Part shown: piece after piece, positions 8,462-15,818 of the stretch
Layout of the letters: each line of letters opens with the position of its first letter
How positions within the stretch are numbered: position 1 is the stretch's first letter
Assembly: GCF_036173125.1 (NCBI RefSeq)
Contig: NZ_CP108054.1
Coordinates: 4,898,001-4,962,000 of the forward strand
Source of the DNA: Streptomyces sp. NBC_00286
Lineage (GTDB): Bacteria; Actinomycetota; Actinomycetes; Streptomycetales; Streptomycetaceae
Length of the DNA: 64,000 bases
Reading direction: 5' to 3'
The notes under the pieces: model-generated
What the model saw: the letters and a program-made list of their open reading frames with translations, nothing else
The model's database searches: none
Told to the model about the DNA's origin: nothing
Program-made: the position numbers and the translations under genes

Positions 8462-8583
8462 TCAGCGGACGGGGTCGCCGGTGAGTTCGATCCGTCGTAC
8501 GCAGGCCGCCAACGCCTTGAGTACGGCGTGGACTTCGAGCCGGGCCAGGCGGCGCAGGCGTGGTTGCTGTAGCCGAAGCCGAG
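8462..8583 (-). pseudogene. Cytochrome P450 C-terminal remnant
   Basis: Reading the minus strand, LGFGYSNHACA matches the P450 haem-ligand loop (FGxGxHxCxG), and after a small deletion and frame change LARLEVHAVLKALAACVRR and IELTGDPVR match the helix that follows it. The deletion lies just after the haem Cys (about 8550), and a stop follows at 8462-8464. Upstream an in-frame TAG (8584-8586) and unrelated sequence show that the bulk of the gene is gone. It sits beside other gene fragments in a decayed patch. Recognition rests on motif recall, not an alignment. Confidence 0.7.
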
Positions 8584-8627
8584 CTACCCCACTCGAGCCC
8601 GCCACCGCTTGAGGCCCGGCGGCTCCC

Positions 8628-9179
8628 CTAGGGCGTACGGCAGCTTGCCGCCGCATAACACCGGACGGCCACCTTCTGCTCCGGGCTCCACTGCTGTTCG
8701 ACTGTGGCCAGCAGCTGCCAGCCGAGCCGCTCGTACAGACCTGCCGCCGCAGTGTCCGAGGCCACCACGTCGAGCACCGGATGCAAGCCGCGATCCTGTG
8801 CTTCTGTGACAGCCTGCGTCATCAGCAGCGCACCGATCCCATGGCCGCGGGCCCACGGGGCGACGAACAATCGGTTGATCACGGCGATTGCGTCGGTGCT
8901 CACCCCTGTGCGAGCGCTCCACAGCCCGGGAGCCGCGTCTCCCACGTCGCTCTGCGACAGGCCGATATGGCCGGCCATGCGACCATCCAGTTCCGCTACC
9001 CATGAAGCCATGAGCGATGGCGGTGTGAGCCATGTACCCGGGAAGTCGGGCCAGTTCACCGGATAGCCGTCGTGCTCATGGACCTCTGCCAGCACCCACA
9101 CACAGTCGCCGAGGTCGCGATCAGTCCGCTGTCGGACACTCGGGCGTACGTCCGCGCCGGACGCGCTCTCGCTCTTCAC
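8628..9179 (-). CDS. GNAT family N-acetyltransferase
   Basis: A 183-residue acetyltransferase if it starts at the GTG of 9177-9179. The acetyl-CoA binding motif RLFVAPWARGHGIGALLM is near residues 105-122, and GLYERLGWQ marks the last strand and helix of the fold. The frame stays open upstream into the truncated ATP-grasp gene (9264-9683) and transposase sequence, giving one long chimeric frame of about 400 codons; I regard this as a fusion by-product of the rearrangement and treat GNAT alone as the gene. No strong ribosome site precedes the chosen GTG. Substrate unknown. Confidence 0.7.
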   Translation of the reverse strand: MKSESASGADVRPSVRQRTDRDLGDCVWVLAEVHEHDGYPVNWPDFPGTWLTPPSLMASWVAELDGRMAGHIGLSQSDVGDAAPGLWSARTGVSTDAIAVINRLFVAPWARGHGIGALLMTQAVTEAQDRGLHPVLDVVASDTAAAGLYERLGWQLLATVEQQWSPEQKVAVRCYAAASCRTP

Positions 9180-9263
9180 TGCGACATGGCAACACAACCC
9201 GAAGGCCAGTGACCATCGACTTTCGCCGCACCCCCTAGCCCACGACAGGGACATGGGGCACGG

Positions 9264-9683
9264 GACGGCAACTTTGCACACGTCGTAGGTCAGGGCGTCG
9301 TAGTCGCTGCGCCAGTCCACCCGGGCCGCGTCGCTGCCCGCGTGGATCTCGGCGGCGAACAGCTCCGTGCCCACGACGGTCAGCCGCACCTCGTGCGACT
9401 TGGGCACCCACTCCTGGAACAGGTGCACTGTCAGGGATACGGAGTCGTCGATGGTGCCGGGGTCGACCACGTGCGTGGGGACCCCGGTGCGGCGCCCGTC
9501 CGGGTACTCCAGCGGGCCGCCCATGAGCGGCTTGCAGATCACCGGGCCGCCCACGTCGTGGCAGAACTTCCGGGCTCTCTCCGGGTCCGTAGTGATCAGC
9601 GACCGGGGCGTACGGAACCCGCGCGCCGCCGCCACTGGAAGTTGTCCCGGCTTGTGGGAGGCGATGCCGTCCACGTCCGGCCG
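9264..9683 (-). pseudogene. Truncated ATP-grasp peptide maturase-like gene (MvdD/TgmB type)
   Basis: About 140 codons resembling the central ATP-grasp domain of graspetide (microviridin-type) maturases: ASHKPGQL, then TTDPERARKF, a CKPLMGG nucleotide-binding strand, FQEWVPKSHEVRLTVVG and DWRSDYDALTYDVCKV. The N-terminal domain is missing, replaced by transposase sequence at 9684, and the C-terminal metal-binding end is missing. No precursor peptide gene is left nearby. It is interpreted as the relic of a ribosomal-peptide pathway cut by an insertion. Confidence 0.6.
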
Positions 9684-10139
9684 TGTCAGCCCGCCGCGGG
9701 ACCGGCCGAGCGCCTGGCCAGCCGTCGTGCATGCCGGATCTTCCAGTTCCTCCCCCGCCGCAGCCCCTTTTTGCGGGCTCCGGCGGCGTGCTGGTGGGCA
9801 CGGTTGATCGTGGAGTCGACCGACACCGTCCACTCCACGGTTCCGATGGAGTCGTCCCGGACCTGGACCTGCTCGAGCAGGCGGGCCCAGGTGCCGTCCG
9901 CCTCCCAGCGGGCGAACCGCTCATAGGGTCTGCCACGGACCCTAGCGTTCCGGCAGGTCACGCCACGGCGCACCGGTCCGCGACCGCCACAACACCCCGT
10001 TGATCACCTGCCGGTGATCCCGCCACGGACGCCCTCGCCCATCAACACCCGGCAGCAGAGGCGCTATCCGCTCCCATGCCGCATCCGTCAGCTCACCACG
10101 ACCCAATACAAGATCAATTATCAGACAGGTCCTGGGCAC
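9684..10139 (-). mobile_element. Decayed IS5-family transposase fragment
   Basis: The N-terminal part (RGELTDAAWERIAPLLPG, then WRDHRQVINGVLWRSRTG) is typical of IS5/IS4-type DDE transposases. After RDLPER a TAG at 9942-9944 replaces the expected Tyr codon, and a one-base deletion near 9921-9926 shifts the frame before YERFARWEADGTWARLL. A further frame change occurs at the A5G4 run (about 9765-9774), and the sequence ends at SRGGLT, where ATP-grasp sequence starts. The DDE core C-terminus and the left end of the element are lost. Its first codons overlap the end of the GntR gene, so the GntR C-terminus may have been redefined by the insertion. I could not identify terminal inverted repeats. 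Confidence 0.75.
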
Positions 10140-10518
10140 GGTCCGGGCCCAGGGCGTCGCGGACGGCGGTCAGAATGGCCTCGGTGTCGGCGCCCAGGGC
10201 GCGGGCGGACGAAGTGAAGTCACGGGCGAGAGTGGCGAGTTGGACAGTGTGCGGGCGGGTCGGGCCGGTGGGCGACGCCGCCACCCGGGTGCCCGCGCCC
10301 CGACGGGTGCGGATCAGCTCGCCGGCCTCCAGCTCACGGTAGGCGCGGGCGACGGTGCCCGGTGCCAGCCCGAGGTCCGTGGCCAGCTGGCGCACGGTCG
10401 GCAGCCGGTCGCCCTCGGCCAGCCGCCCGGTGACGATCAGCGCGGCGAGCTGCGCGCGGATCTGCTCGTACGGCGGGACCTGGCTGGTGGTGTCGACGCG
10501 GACGGCGGCCTCACTCAT
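10114..10518 (-). CDS. GntR family regulator, YtrA-like short form
   Basis: A 134-residue repressor with an N-terminal winged helix (PPYEQIRAQLAALIVTGRL, TVRQLATDLGLAPGTVARAY, ELEAGELIRTRRGAGTRV) and only a short C-terminal helix region, which is the YtrA subfamily layout that usually controls adjacent transporter or membrane genes. Its ATG overlaps the stop of the upstream membrane-protein gene by eight bases, so they are translationally coupled. The two inverted repeats upstream of that gene (11325-11393) are likely its operators. The last residues overlap the relic transposase. Confidence 0.88.
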   Translation of the reverse strand: MSEAAVRVDTTSQVPPYEQIRAQLAALIVTGRLAEGDRLPTVRQLATDLGLAPGTVARAYRELEAGELIRTRRGAGTRVAASPTGPTRPHTVQLATLARDFTSSARALGADTEAILTAVRDALGPDRAQDLSDN

Positions 10519-11305
10519 CGTCGTAGGACCCCTCTGCCGCCGCCTCGTCGGCGACGGCCCGCGGTGCCACCACGGTGACCAGGGACCAGACGGCGGTGAA
10601 CAGGTTCAGCAGGGCCAGCGGGTAGAACACCCAGAAGGTGAGCACGCCCAGCGCGCCGGCGCAGCCCGTCTCCGTCAGCGCGAGGGAGACCATCAGCACG
10701 GCGTACAGCTGCTGGCTGGACACCAACAGGCCCCAGGCGCCGGTGACCGCCCACGCGCGGTCGCGGCGCTGCTGCTCCTCACCCGGACCGTGGGCGATGC
10801 GGCGCAGGGCCCAGACGCAGGTGGGGGTGGCTATGGCGAGCGCGCCGAACATCGGGAGGGTGTAGTACAGGCCGGGCCAGGGGCCGGTGGTCGCCGGCAT
10901 CCCGTTGCAGGTGAGGGTGAGGACCTTTCCCGTGCTGAAGACGCGGTCGGGGTCGACGGAGGCCGTGGCGGCCGTGATCACCAGCAGGACGACGAGGGAG
11001 AGCCCCTGGAGGGCGATCAGGGGACCCATGTGCGGCGGCACATGGTCTCTGACCAGGCGTGGTGCGAGACTCGCGGTGCGTACCGCCTCCTGGGGGCGCA
11101 GGGTCAGGGCGTCGGCGAGCAGGACACCCGCCACCGCGCACAGGCCGAAGGCCGTGAGGCAGAACACGACGCGCTGCTCGAACTCGACGTCCCCCAGTGT
11201 GGACAGCGCCTGCGCGACCACGAGGCCGATGGCCAGACCGGACCAGCGGGCGTAGTGGTCGGCGTGGTCGAGCAACCGGTACTGGGGCGGGGCGGTGTCG
11301 AGCAT
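10511..11305 (-). CDS. Polytopic membrane protein controlled by GntR
   Basis: A 264-residue membrane protein with about six hydrophobic segments (for example WSGLAIGLVVAQALSTL, VVFCLTAFGLCAVAGVLLAD, GLSLVVLLVITAATA, VLTFWVFYPLALLNLF). It lacks ABC or MFS motifs. ATG 11305 is preceded by GGGGGGATC; another ATG at 11326 lies inside the operator and is less likely. First gene of a two-gene operon with the GntR regulator. I do not recognise the family; the context fits the membrane partner of YtrA-type regulators. Confidence 0.75.
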   Translation of the reverse strand: MLDTAPPQYRLLDHADHYARWSGLAIGLVVAQALSTLGDVEFEQRVVFCLTAFGLCAVAGVLLADALTLRPQEAVRTASLAPRLVRDHVPPHMGPLIALQGLSLVVLLVITAATASVDPDRVFSTGKVLTLTCNGMPATTGPWPGLYYTLPMFGALAIATPTCVWALRRIAHGPGEEQQRRDRAWAVTGAWGLLVSSQQLYAVLMVSLALTETGCAGALGVLTFWVFYPLALLNLFTAVWSLVTVVAPRAVADEAAAEGSYDDE

Positions 11306-11324
11306 GCGGAGATCCCCCCGGATC

Positions 11325-11393
11325 ATCTTGTATCAAGCGGTGAGTACAAGATGCCGTGGCCGGGGATCTTGTGTCAAACGTTCGATACAAGGT
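11325..11393 (-). promoter_or_regulatory. Two GntR (YtrA-type) operators overlapping a promoter
   Basis: Operator 1: ATCTTGTA (11325-11332) and its exact complement TACAAGAT (11345-11352). Operator 2: CTTGTGTC (11368-11375) and GATACAAG (11384-11391). Between and across them, on the minus strand, a TTGACA -35 hexamer (in operator 2) is spaced about 18 bases from CATCTT, so bound repressor would block RNA polymerase. The genes downstream are the membrane protein and GntR itself, implying autoregulation. Confidence 0.75.
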
Positions 11394-11530
11394 GGTGCGA
11401 GGGGAAGACGGGTTCCGGAGCGGGGCGGTTCCCGTGACGCGACAGGGAAGCGGTCGGCGGACGGGGAGGCGGTCGGTTCGACAGGGAGGTGGTCGGCCGA
11501 CAGGGAGGCTGTCGGCCGAACGGCGACCGG

Positions 11531-11780
11531 TCAGTCGACGGTGATCGAGTCCGGCTGCGCCCGCAGGTAGACGTGCAAGTCCACCGGAGGGTGCGCCACC
11601 CGCCCGATCGGTGCGGGCACCGACTCGACGACCGTGCCCGGGGTGCACTCGCCGAAGTGGACCAGCGACGGACTGGCAGCGGGTGTACTCACCCTCGACG
11701 ACGCCCGTGGACTCGTAGACATCGAAGGAGATGAAGCCGCCGTACGAGCCGTCTTGACGCCCCGACGCGCCTAACCGCAT
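11531..11780 (-). pseudogene. Frameshifted hypothetical secreted-type protein fragment
   Basis: Two overlapping frames on the minus strand join into one plausible protein: GSYGGFISFDVYESTGVVEG followed by EYTRC in one frame, then SPSLVHFGECTPGTVVESVP continuing to the terminal YLRAQPDSITVD in another. The shift lies near 11690. The N-terminus has no signal peptide. I do not recognise the family. Bases 11394-11530, upstream of the GntR operators, hold GACAGGGAGG-like short repeats and nothing coding. Confidence 0.5.
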
Positions 11781-11787
11781 CGGCGGC

Positions 11788-12243
11788 TCACAGAACCCTC
11801 GTCATGAACGTGCTGTTGGAGTCGGGCTGATAGTCGGCGAACGGCGCACAACACACGAAGCTGAACTTCTCGTACAGCTTCCTGGCAGGGAGAAAGAAGT
11901 CGGCCGAGCCGGTCTCGAGACTCAGCCGCGCGAACCCCATGCGCTTGGCCTCGGCGATGACGTGCTCCAGCAGCGCCGACGCGATTCCACTGCGCTTACG
12001 CGCCGGAGTCGTACGCATCGACTTCAGCTCCGCGTGCCCCGCGTCCAGCCTCTTGATCGCCCCGCAGCCCACCACGGCGTCCCCGTCCCTGACCGACCAG
12101 AACGTGACCTCGGGCTTGCGAAGCTCGTCGAGATCGAGGGCGTGCTTGCTTTCCAGAGGAGTGATGGCCCGCATCTGCTGGACATGCTCGTCGAGGAACT
12201 CGGCGATCTCTGAACCGGAAAGGTCGTCCACCACGATCTCCAC
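11788..12243 (-). CDS. GNAT family N-acetyltransferase
   Basis: A 151-residue GNAT enzyme beginning MEIVVDDLSGSEIAEFLDEH (GTG 12243, AAGGGCGG upstream). The cofactor-binding motif TTPARKRSGIASALLEHV is near residues 83-100, and the C-terminal LYEKFSFVCCAPFADY matches the final strand region of small RimI-like acetyltransferases. The frame extends upstream without homology. Substrate unknown. It stands alone, divergent from the toxin-antitoxin genes at 12417. Confidence 0.85.
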   Translation of the reverse strand: MEIVVDDLSGSEIAEFLDEHVQQMRAITPLESKHALDLDELRKPEVTFWSVRDGDAVVGCGAIKRLDAGHAELKSMRTTPARKRSGIASALLEHVIAEAKRMGFARLSLETGSADFFLPARKLYEKFSFVCCAPFADYQPDSNSTFMTRVL

Positions 12244-12416
12244 GCTGCCCGCCCTTCTCCGGGAGTCTCGGTGCGGCCGATGCTGCCACGTTCCCCGGAC
12301 TGCGCGTGCTGATCCGGGAGCCCGCACCCTCCACCTGTTGCACTTATTTCGTTTGTTTCGAATAATGGCCGCGTGTAGATGCGACGCCCACCTTCCCGCA
12401 CCGACAGGGGCGCACC

Positions 12417-12875
12417 ATGACCAGGACAGAGATCCGGCCCGTGAAGCTGCCACCCGAAAGGGTCGCAGCCGCCACTCACGCCCTTACGCGGGTACGCAGT
12501 TACCTGGCATCGCATCAGGACATCACGCAGATCAATGTGACGGTCGAGGACGGAGAGCGCGAACCCCTCGCGCTGCCACGAGAAGCGGTGGAACTGCTTG
12601 CCGGCATGCTGGCCCACCTTGGGGCCGGCCGCGCCGTCTCGATCGTCCCGTCTGACGCCGAGCTGACCACACAGCAGGCGGCGGACATGCTCAACGTGTC
12701 GCGGCCCTTCCTGATCGGGCTGCTCGAGGCCGGGGAAATCGAGTACCGAACCGTCGGCACACACCGACGGATCACCGCATCCTCCCTGCTGGAGTACAAG
12801 CGCAAGGACGACCAGCATCGCCGCGAAGCCGCCGACGAGCTCACCCAGCTCGGCCAGGACATGGGAATGATCTAG
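12417..12875 (+). CDS. Antitoxin with excisionase-type DNA-binding domain
   Basis: A 152-residue protein. The C-terminal half carries an excisionase/MerR-like HTH (TTQQAADMLNVSRPFLIGLL, then GTHRRITASSLLEYKR), as found in antitoxins paired with PIN-domain toxins. The N-terminal half is an unrecognised helical region. The next gene, a PIN ribonuclease, starts three bases after the stop, so the pair forms a type II toxin-antitoxin operon; the HTH would bind the promoter for autoregulation. Confidence 0.85.
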   Translation: MTRTEIRPVKLPPERVAAATHALTRVRSYLASHQDITQINVTVEDGEREPLALPREAVELLAGMLAHLGAGRAVSIVPSDAELTTQQAADMLNVSRPFLIGLLEAGEIEYRTVGTHRRITASSLLEYKRKDDQHRREAADELTQLGQDMGMI

Positions 12876-12878
12876 CGC

Positions 12879-13490
12879 ATGTCCTTCGTCGCTGTCTACG
12901 ACGCCGACGTCCTCTACCCCAGCACCCTGCGCGACGTCCTTATCCGCGTCGCGCAGAGCGGGCTCGTCCAGGGCAAGTGGACGGATCAGATCCTCGACGA
13001 GACATTCCGTAACCTCCTCAAGGACCGCCCGGACATTCCGTCCGAGAGGCTCGACCGCTTGCGCACACTGATGAATGGCGCAGTCCGGGACTGCTTGGTC
13101 AAGGGATACGAGCCGCTGATCAATGCCGTGGAACTGCCGGACGCGGACGACCGGCATGTCCTGGCCGCGGCAGTCCGAGCCAAGGCACAGGTCATCGTCA
13201 CCTTCAACCTGAAGGACTTCCCTACCGATGCCCTGGCACGCTGGGACGTCGAAGCTGTGCACCCGGACGCCTTCCTCGAAGCACAGATCGATCTGGCCCC
13301 GCAGGTCGTCTACGGCGATCGCGGACAGTTGGCGGAAACCACCCGGCACTGTGATCGACGTGATCACCAGGCTGGAGAGGCAGGGCCTGGTCGCTTCGGC
13401 GGCGGCACTGCGGTCGCTTGCAGTCACGCCCTGAACACCGTTGCCGTACGTGCAGCAGGCCAGTTGTCGATGATGTTCGCGGAGGCGTAG
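12879..13490 (+). CDS. PIN-domain toxin, C-terminus frameshifted
   Basis: A PIN ribonuclease. The acidic metal-binding residues are present: Asp in VAVYDADVLYP (residues 4-14), Glu in ILDETFRN, Asp pair in LPDADDRHVLAAA and Asn/Asp in VTFNLKDFP. The N-terminal 145 residues look intact. After QVVYG (about base 13317) the annotated frame turns into unusual residues, while another frame reads AIADSWRKPPGTVIDVITRL then ERQGLVASAAALRSL, a natural-looking C-terminus ending at 13434. A one-base indel near 13317 therefore alters the last third. The catalytic centre is unaffected, so activity may remain. Four bases separate its stop from the next gene. Confidence 0.75.
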   Translation: MSFVAVYDADVLYPSTLRDVLIRVAQSGLVQGKWTDQILDETFRNLLKDRPDIPSERLDRLRTLMNGAVRDCLVKGYEPLINAVELPDADDRHVLAAAVRAKAQVIVTFNLKDFPTDALARWDVEAVHPDAFLEAQIDLAPQVVYGDRGQLAETTRHCDRRDHQAGEAGPGRFGGGTAVACSHALNTVAVRAAGQLSMMFAEA

Positions 13491-13493
13491 TCG

Positions 13494-13709
13494 ATGACCC
13501 GGATCGTGATCGACCTCGATGACCAGCTGGTCGCGGATGTGGCCAAGGCCCTTGGTACCGGTACCGAGGAGGACACGGTGAACGCGGCCCTGCGCGAAGT
13601 GCTGGGGAACCGGCGGCGCCCTCTGGCGCTGGCCCGGCTGCGTGCCGCGGTGGAAGAGGGCGCTTTTGACCTGGACCTCTTCGAGTGCAAGGGGAGCTAC
13701 CGCCGGTGA
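13494..13709 (+). CDS. VapB-like antitoxin (ribbon-helix-helix type)
   Basis: A 71-residue protein, MTRIVIDLDDQLVADVAKAL then GTGTEEDTVNAALREVL, with the ribbon-helix-helix layout of VapB/DUF2191 antitoxins common in streptomycetes. Such genes are normally followed at once by a VapC PIN toxin, but here the next sequence is a response-regulator tail, so the toxin seems to have been deleted and the antitoxin is an orphan. It could in principle interact with the neighbouring PIN protein, but the families differ. Confidence 0.8.
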   Translation: MTRIVIDLDDQLVADVAKALGTGTEEDTVNAALREVLGNRRRPLALARLRAAVEEGAFDLDLFECKGSYRR

Positions 13710-13711
13710 AC

Positions 13712-13849
13712 CCCGGCCGCATGGTGATCAGCCCGATGACCGCCAAGACCCACATCAACCGGGCCATGACCAAACTCCACGCCCGCGACCGCGCCCAACT
13801 CGTGGTCATCGCCTACGAATCCGGCCTGGTGGCCCCGCGCGATCGCTGA
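13712..13849 (+). pseudogene. LuxR-type response regulator C-terminal fragment
   Basis: The frame reads GRMVISPMTAKTHINRAMTK then LHARDRAQLVVIAYESGLV and stops at 13847-13849. This is the second half of the helix-turn-helix and the tail of a NarL/LuxR response regulator (compare IAxRLxxSxxTVKTHV). The receiver domain and start are missing. It abuts the VapB-like gene, marking a deletion junction. Bases 13850-13957 hold nothing recognisable. Confidence 0.75.
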
Positions 13850-13957
13850 CACCCGCGGCAGTCATGTGGAAGCGTTTCCATACGGCAGTCGCGCATACGG
13901 TTCGACGCGTCACCGCCGGTGAACTCCAAGGAGCCCGGCCGCCCGGCCGGACATCGC

Positions 13958-15808
13958 CTACGCGGGCGAGTAGGCCTCCACTTTTTCGAGGCGTACGTCT
14001 TTTTCGTGACGCACGTCGTGCCCGCCGTGTCGGCCGGTTCGGCGTCGGGACCTACCCGCTCGCGACGCCGAACCGGACGACACAGCGACGGCGAGAACCG
14101 ACAGCAGTACGAGCGCGAAGGCCGGGCCAAGTACCGTCCACGGCGCCAGTTCCACGTACGGCTGGTTCTCCGACAGCAGGCGGCCCCACTCCGGGGTCGG
14201 CGGCTGTTCGCCCAGGCCGAGGAAGCCGAGGGAGGCGAGGACGAGGACCGTGGTGGGCAGCCGGAGGAGGGCGTTGCGGAGGACGGACGGGAGTACGGCG
14301 GGGAGGTAGTGGTGGCGTAGCAGGTACCGGGGTCCGGCTCCGAAGGAGAGGGATGCGAGGAGGTGGCCGCTGGCCCGTTCCTGTTCGAGCAGGGCCGCGG
14401 TCTGGGCGGCGTATGGAGTCCAGGCGACCACGCACACCGCGCCCGCGGCGCCCCACACGGACGGCCCGGTGACCGCGGTGGTCAGCAGTCCGGCGAGTAC
14501 GGCCGGCAGTGTGGACACCACTTCGGTCAGGCCCGCGCCCACCTGTGTCGCCATGCCGATCAGCAGTCCGAGGACGACGCCGACCGCCGTGACCGCGAAG
14601 GCCACGCCCGCCGTACGCAGCGCCCCGTGACCCAGCCGGGCCAGCAGATCGCGGCCGAGCGAGTCCGTGCCCAGCGGGTGCGCGGCTGACGGCGGGAGCA
14701 GCCGAGCCGCCGTGTCCACCTGGAGCGGGTCGCGCAGAAGGCCGGCTACGACCAGGGTGAGCAGGGCGGCGGCACAGAACCCGGCGACCCAGCGCGTGGA
14801 GCGTCGCCCCGCGAGCGCCGGCGGATGCAGGGCGGGCAGAGCGCCGTCCCGCAGGGCTGGGCCGAGGAGTACGCGGCGCAGGGCCTGGATCAACAGCCCC
14901 GCGACGACGCCGAGCAGGACGAGGACCAGCGTCGCGGTCTGCAGCGGCGGCAGGTCCTGGGCGATGGCGGCGTCCAGGGCGAGTCGGCCGAGCCCCGGGA
15001 TGTTGAAGATCTTCTCCACCGCGACCGCGCCGCCGACCAGGGCGACGACGGACGGCAGGAGTTGCGGGAGTACACCGGCCAGGGTGCGGCGCAGCGCGTG
15101 CCGGGCGATATGACGGGGCGAGAACCCGTACGCGTGCCAGGTCCGCGCCCACGGCTCCTGGAAGGCGGCGGGCAGCGACTGGTCGAGGAGGCCGCCGATC
15201 ACCGCGCCGGACGGTACGCCGAGGGCGAGCGCGGGCAGCACCATCGACATCGGTCCCGCCCAGCCGCTCGACGGGAACCAGCCCAGCCACACCCCGCACA
15301 CGGTGGCGAGCAGCGAGGCGAGCAGGAACTTGGGCAGTGCGGCGAGTACGGCGGCGCCGGTGCCCGCCCGCCCCTGGCGCAGCCGTCGCCGGGAGCCGAG
15401 GTGCAGGGTGCGGGCGCAGACCAGCGCGGCCACCGCGATCGTCACCACGAGGGCGCCGAGCATCAGCGTCAGGGAGACCGCGAAGGCAGTGGTCACCTCC
15501 GGCAGGACCGGTTCGCCGGACACCCACGAGGTGCCCGCGTCGCCGCGCGGCAGTCCGCCCAGCCACTGCACGAGATGCGCGAACGGCCCTTCGTCCAGGT
15601 CCAGTTGCTCTCGTACGGCAGCCAGTTGCGCGGGGCTCGGATCGGCGTCGGCGGAGCGGGCGCGCAGGACCGTGAGGGCGGGGTCGGTCCCGGACAGCCA
15701 CGGCAGCAGGGCGACGGCCGTCAGCAGCGCGGTCCCGGCGACGAGGCGGCCGACCCCCGCGCGCCACCGGGACGGGCGGGAGTCGGCACCGGCGGACTTG
15801 ACGCTCAT
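13958..15808 (-). CDS. Fused DppB-DppC type ABC permease
   Basis: A 616-residue protein joining two peptide/nickel-family permeases. The first half (to about residue 315) has a DppB-like layout with FSPRHIARHALRRTLAGVLP in its EAA-like loop and IFNIPGLGRLALDAA. The second half (from about 330) is DppC-like, with HPLGTDSLGRDLLARL and SLSFGAGPRYLLRHHYLPAV. The C-terminus is a basic tail. Its start lies 10 bases after the binding-protein stop, so the two are co-transcribed. No ATPase is encoded nearby, so it must share one. The iron box upstream suggests a role in iron-chelate or metal uptake rather than peptide nutrition (inference). Confidence 0.85.
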   Translation of the reverse strand: MSVKSAGADSRPSRWRAGVGRLVAGTALLTAVALLPWLSGTDPALTVLRARSADADPSPAQLAAVREQLDLDEGPFAHLVQWLGGLPRGDAGTSWVSGEPVLPEVTTAFAVSLTLMLGALVVTIAVAALVCARTLHLGSRRRLRQGRAGTGAAVLAALPKFLLASLLATVCGVWLGWFPSSGWAGPMSMVLPALALGVPSGAVIGGLLDQSLPAAFQEPWARTWHAYGFSPRHIARHALRRTLAGVLPQLLPSVVALVGGAVAVEKIFNIPGLGRLALDAAIAQDLPPLQTATLVLVLLGVVAGLLIQALRRVLLGPALRDGALPALHPPALAGRRSTRWVAGFCAAALLTLVVAGLLRDPLQVDTAARLLPPSAAHPLGTDSLGRDLLARLGHGALRTAGVAFAVTAVGVVLGLLIGMATQVGAGLTEVVSTLPAVLAGLLTTAVTGPSVWGAAGAVCVVAWTPYAAQTAALLEQERASGHLLASLSFGAGPRYLLRHHYLPAVLPSVLRNALLRLPTTVLVLASLGFLGLGEQPPTPEWGRLLSENQPYVELAPWTVLGPAFALVLLSVLAVAVSSGSASRAGRSRRRTGRHGGHDVRHEKDVRLEKVEAYSPA

Positions 15809-15818
15809 CCGGCGCTGC

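Noticed and set aside
9684..10139. Programmed frameshift at the A5G4 run producing an active transposase
   Set aside because: The gene also has a nonsense codon, another frameshift upstream and lacks its C-terminal half, so it is decayed.
12024..13427. Long minus-strand open frame opposite the toxin-antitoxin genes
   Set aside because: No recognisable domain; the plus-strand frames show clear HTH and PIN motifs. High GC leaves antisense frames open.
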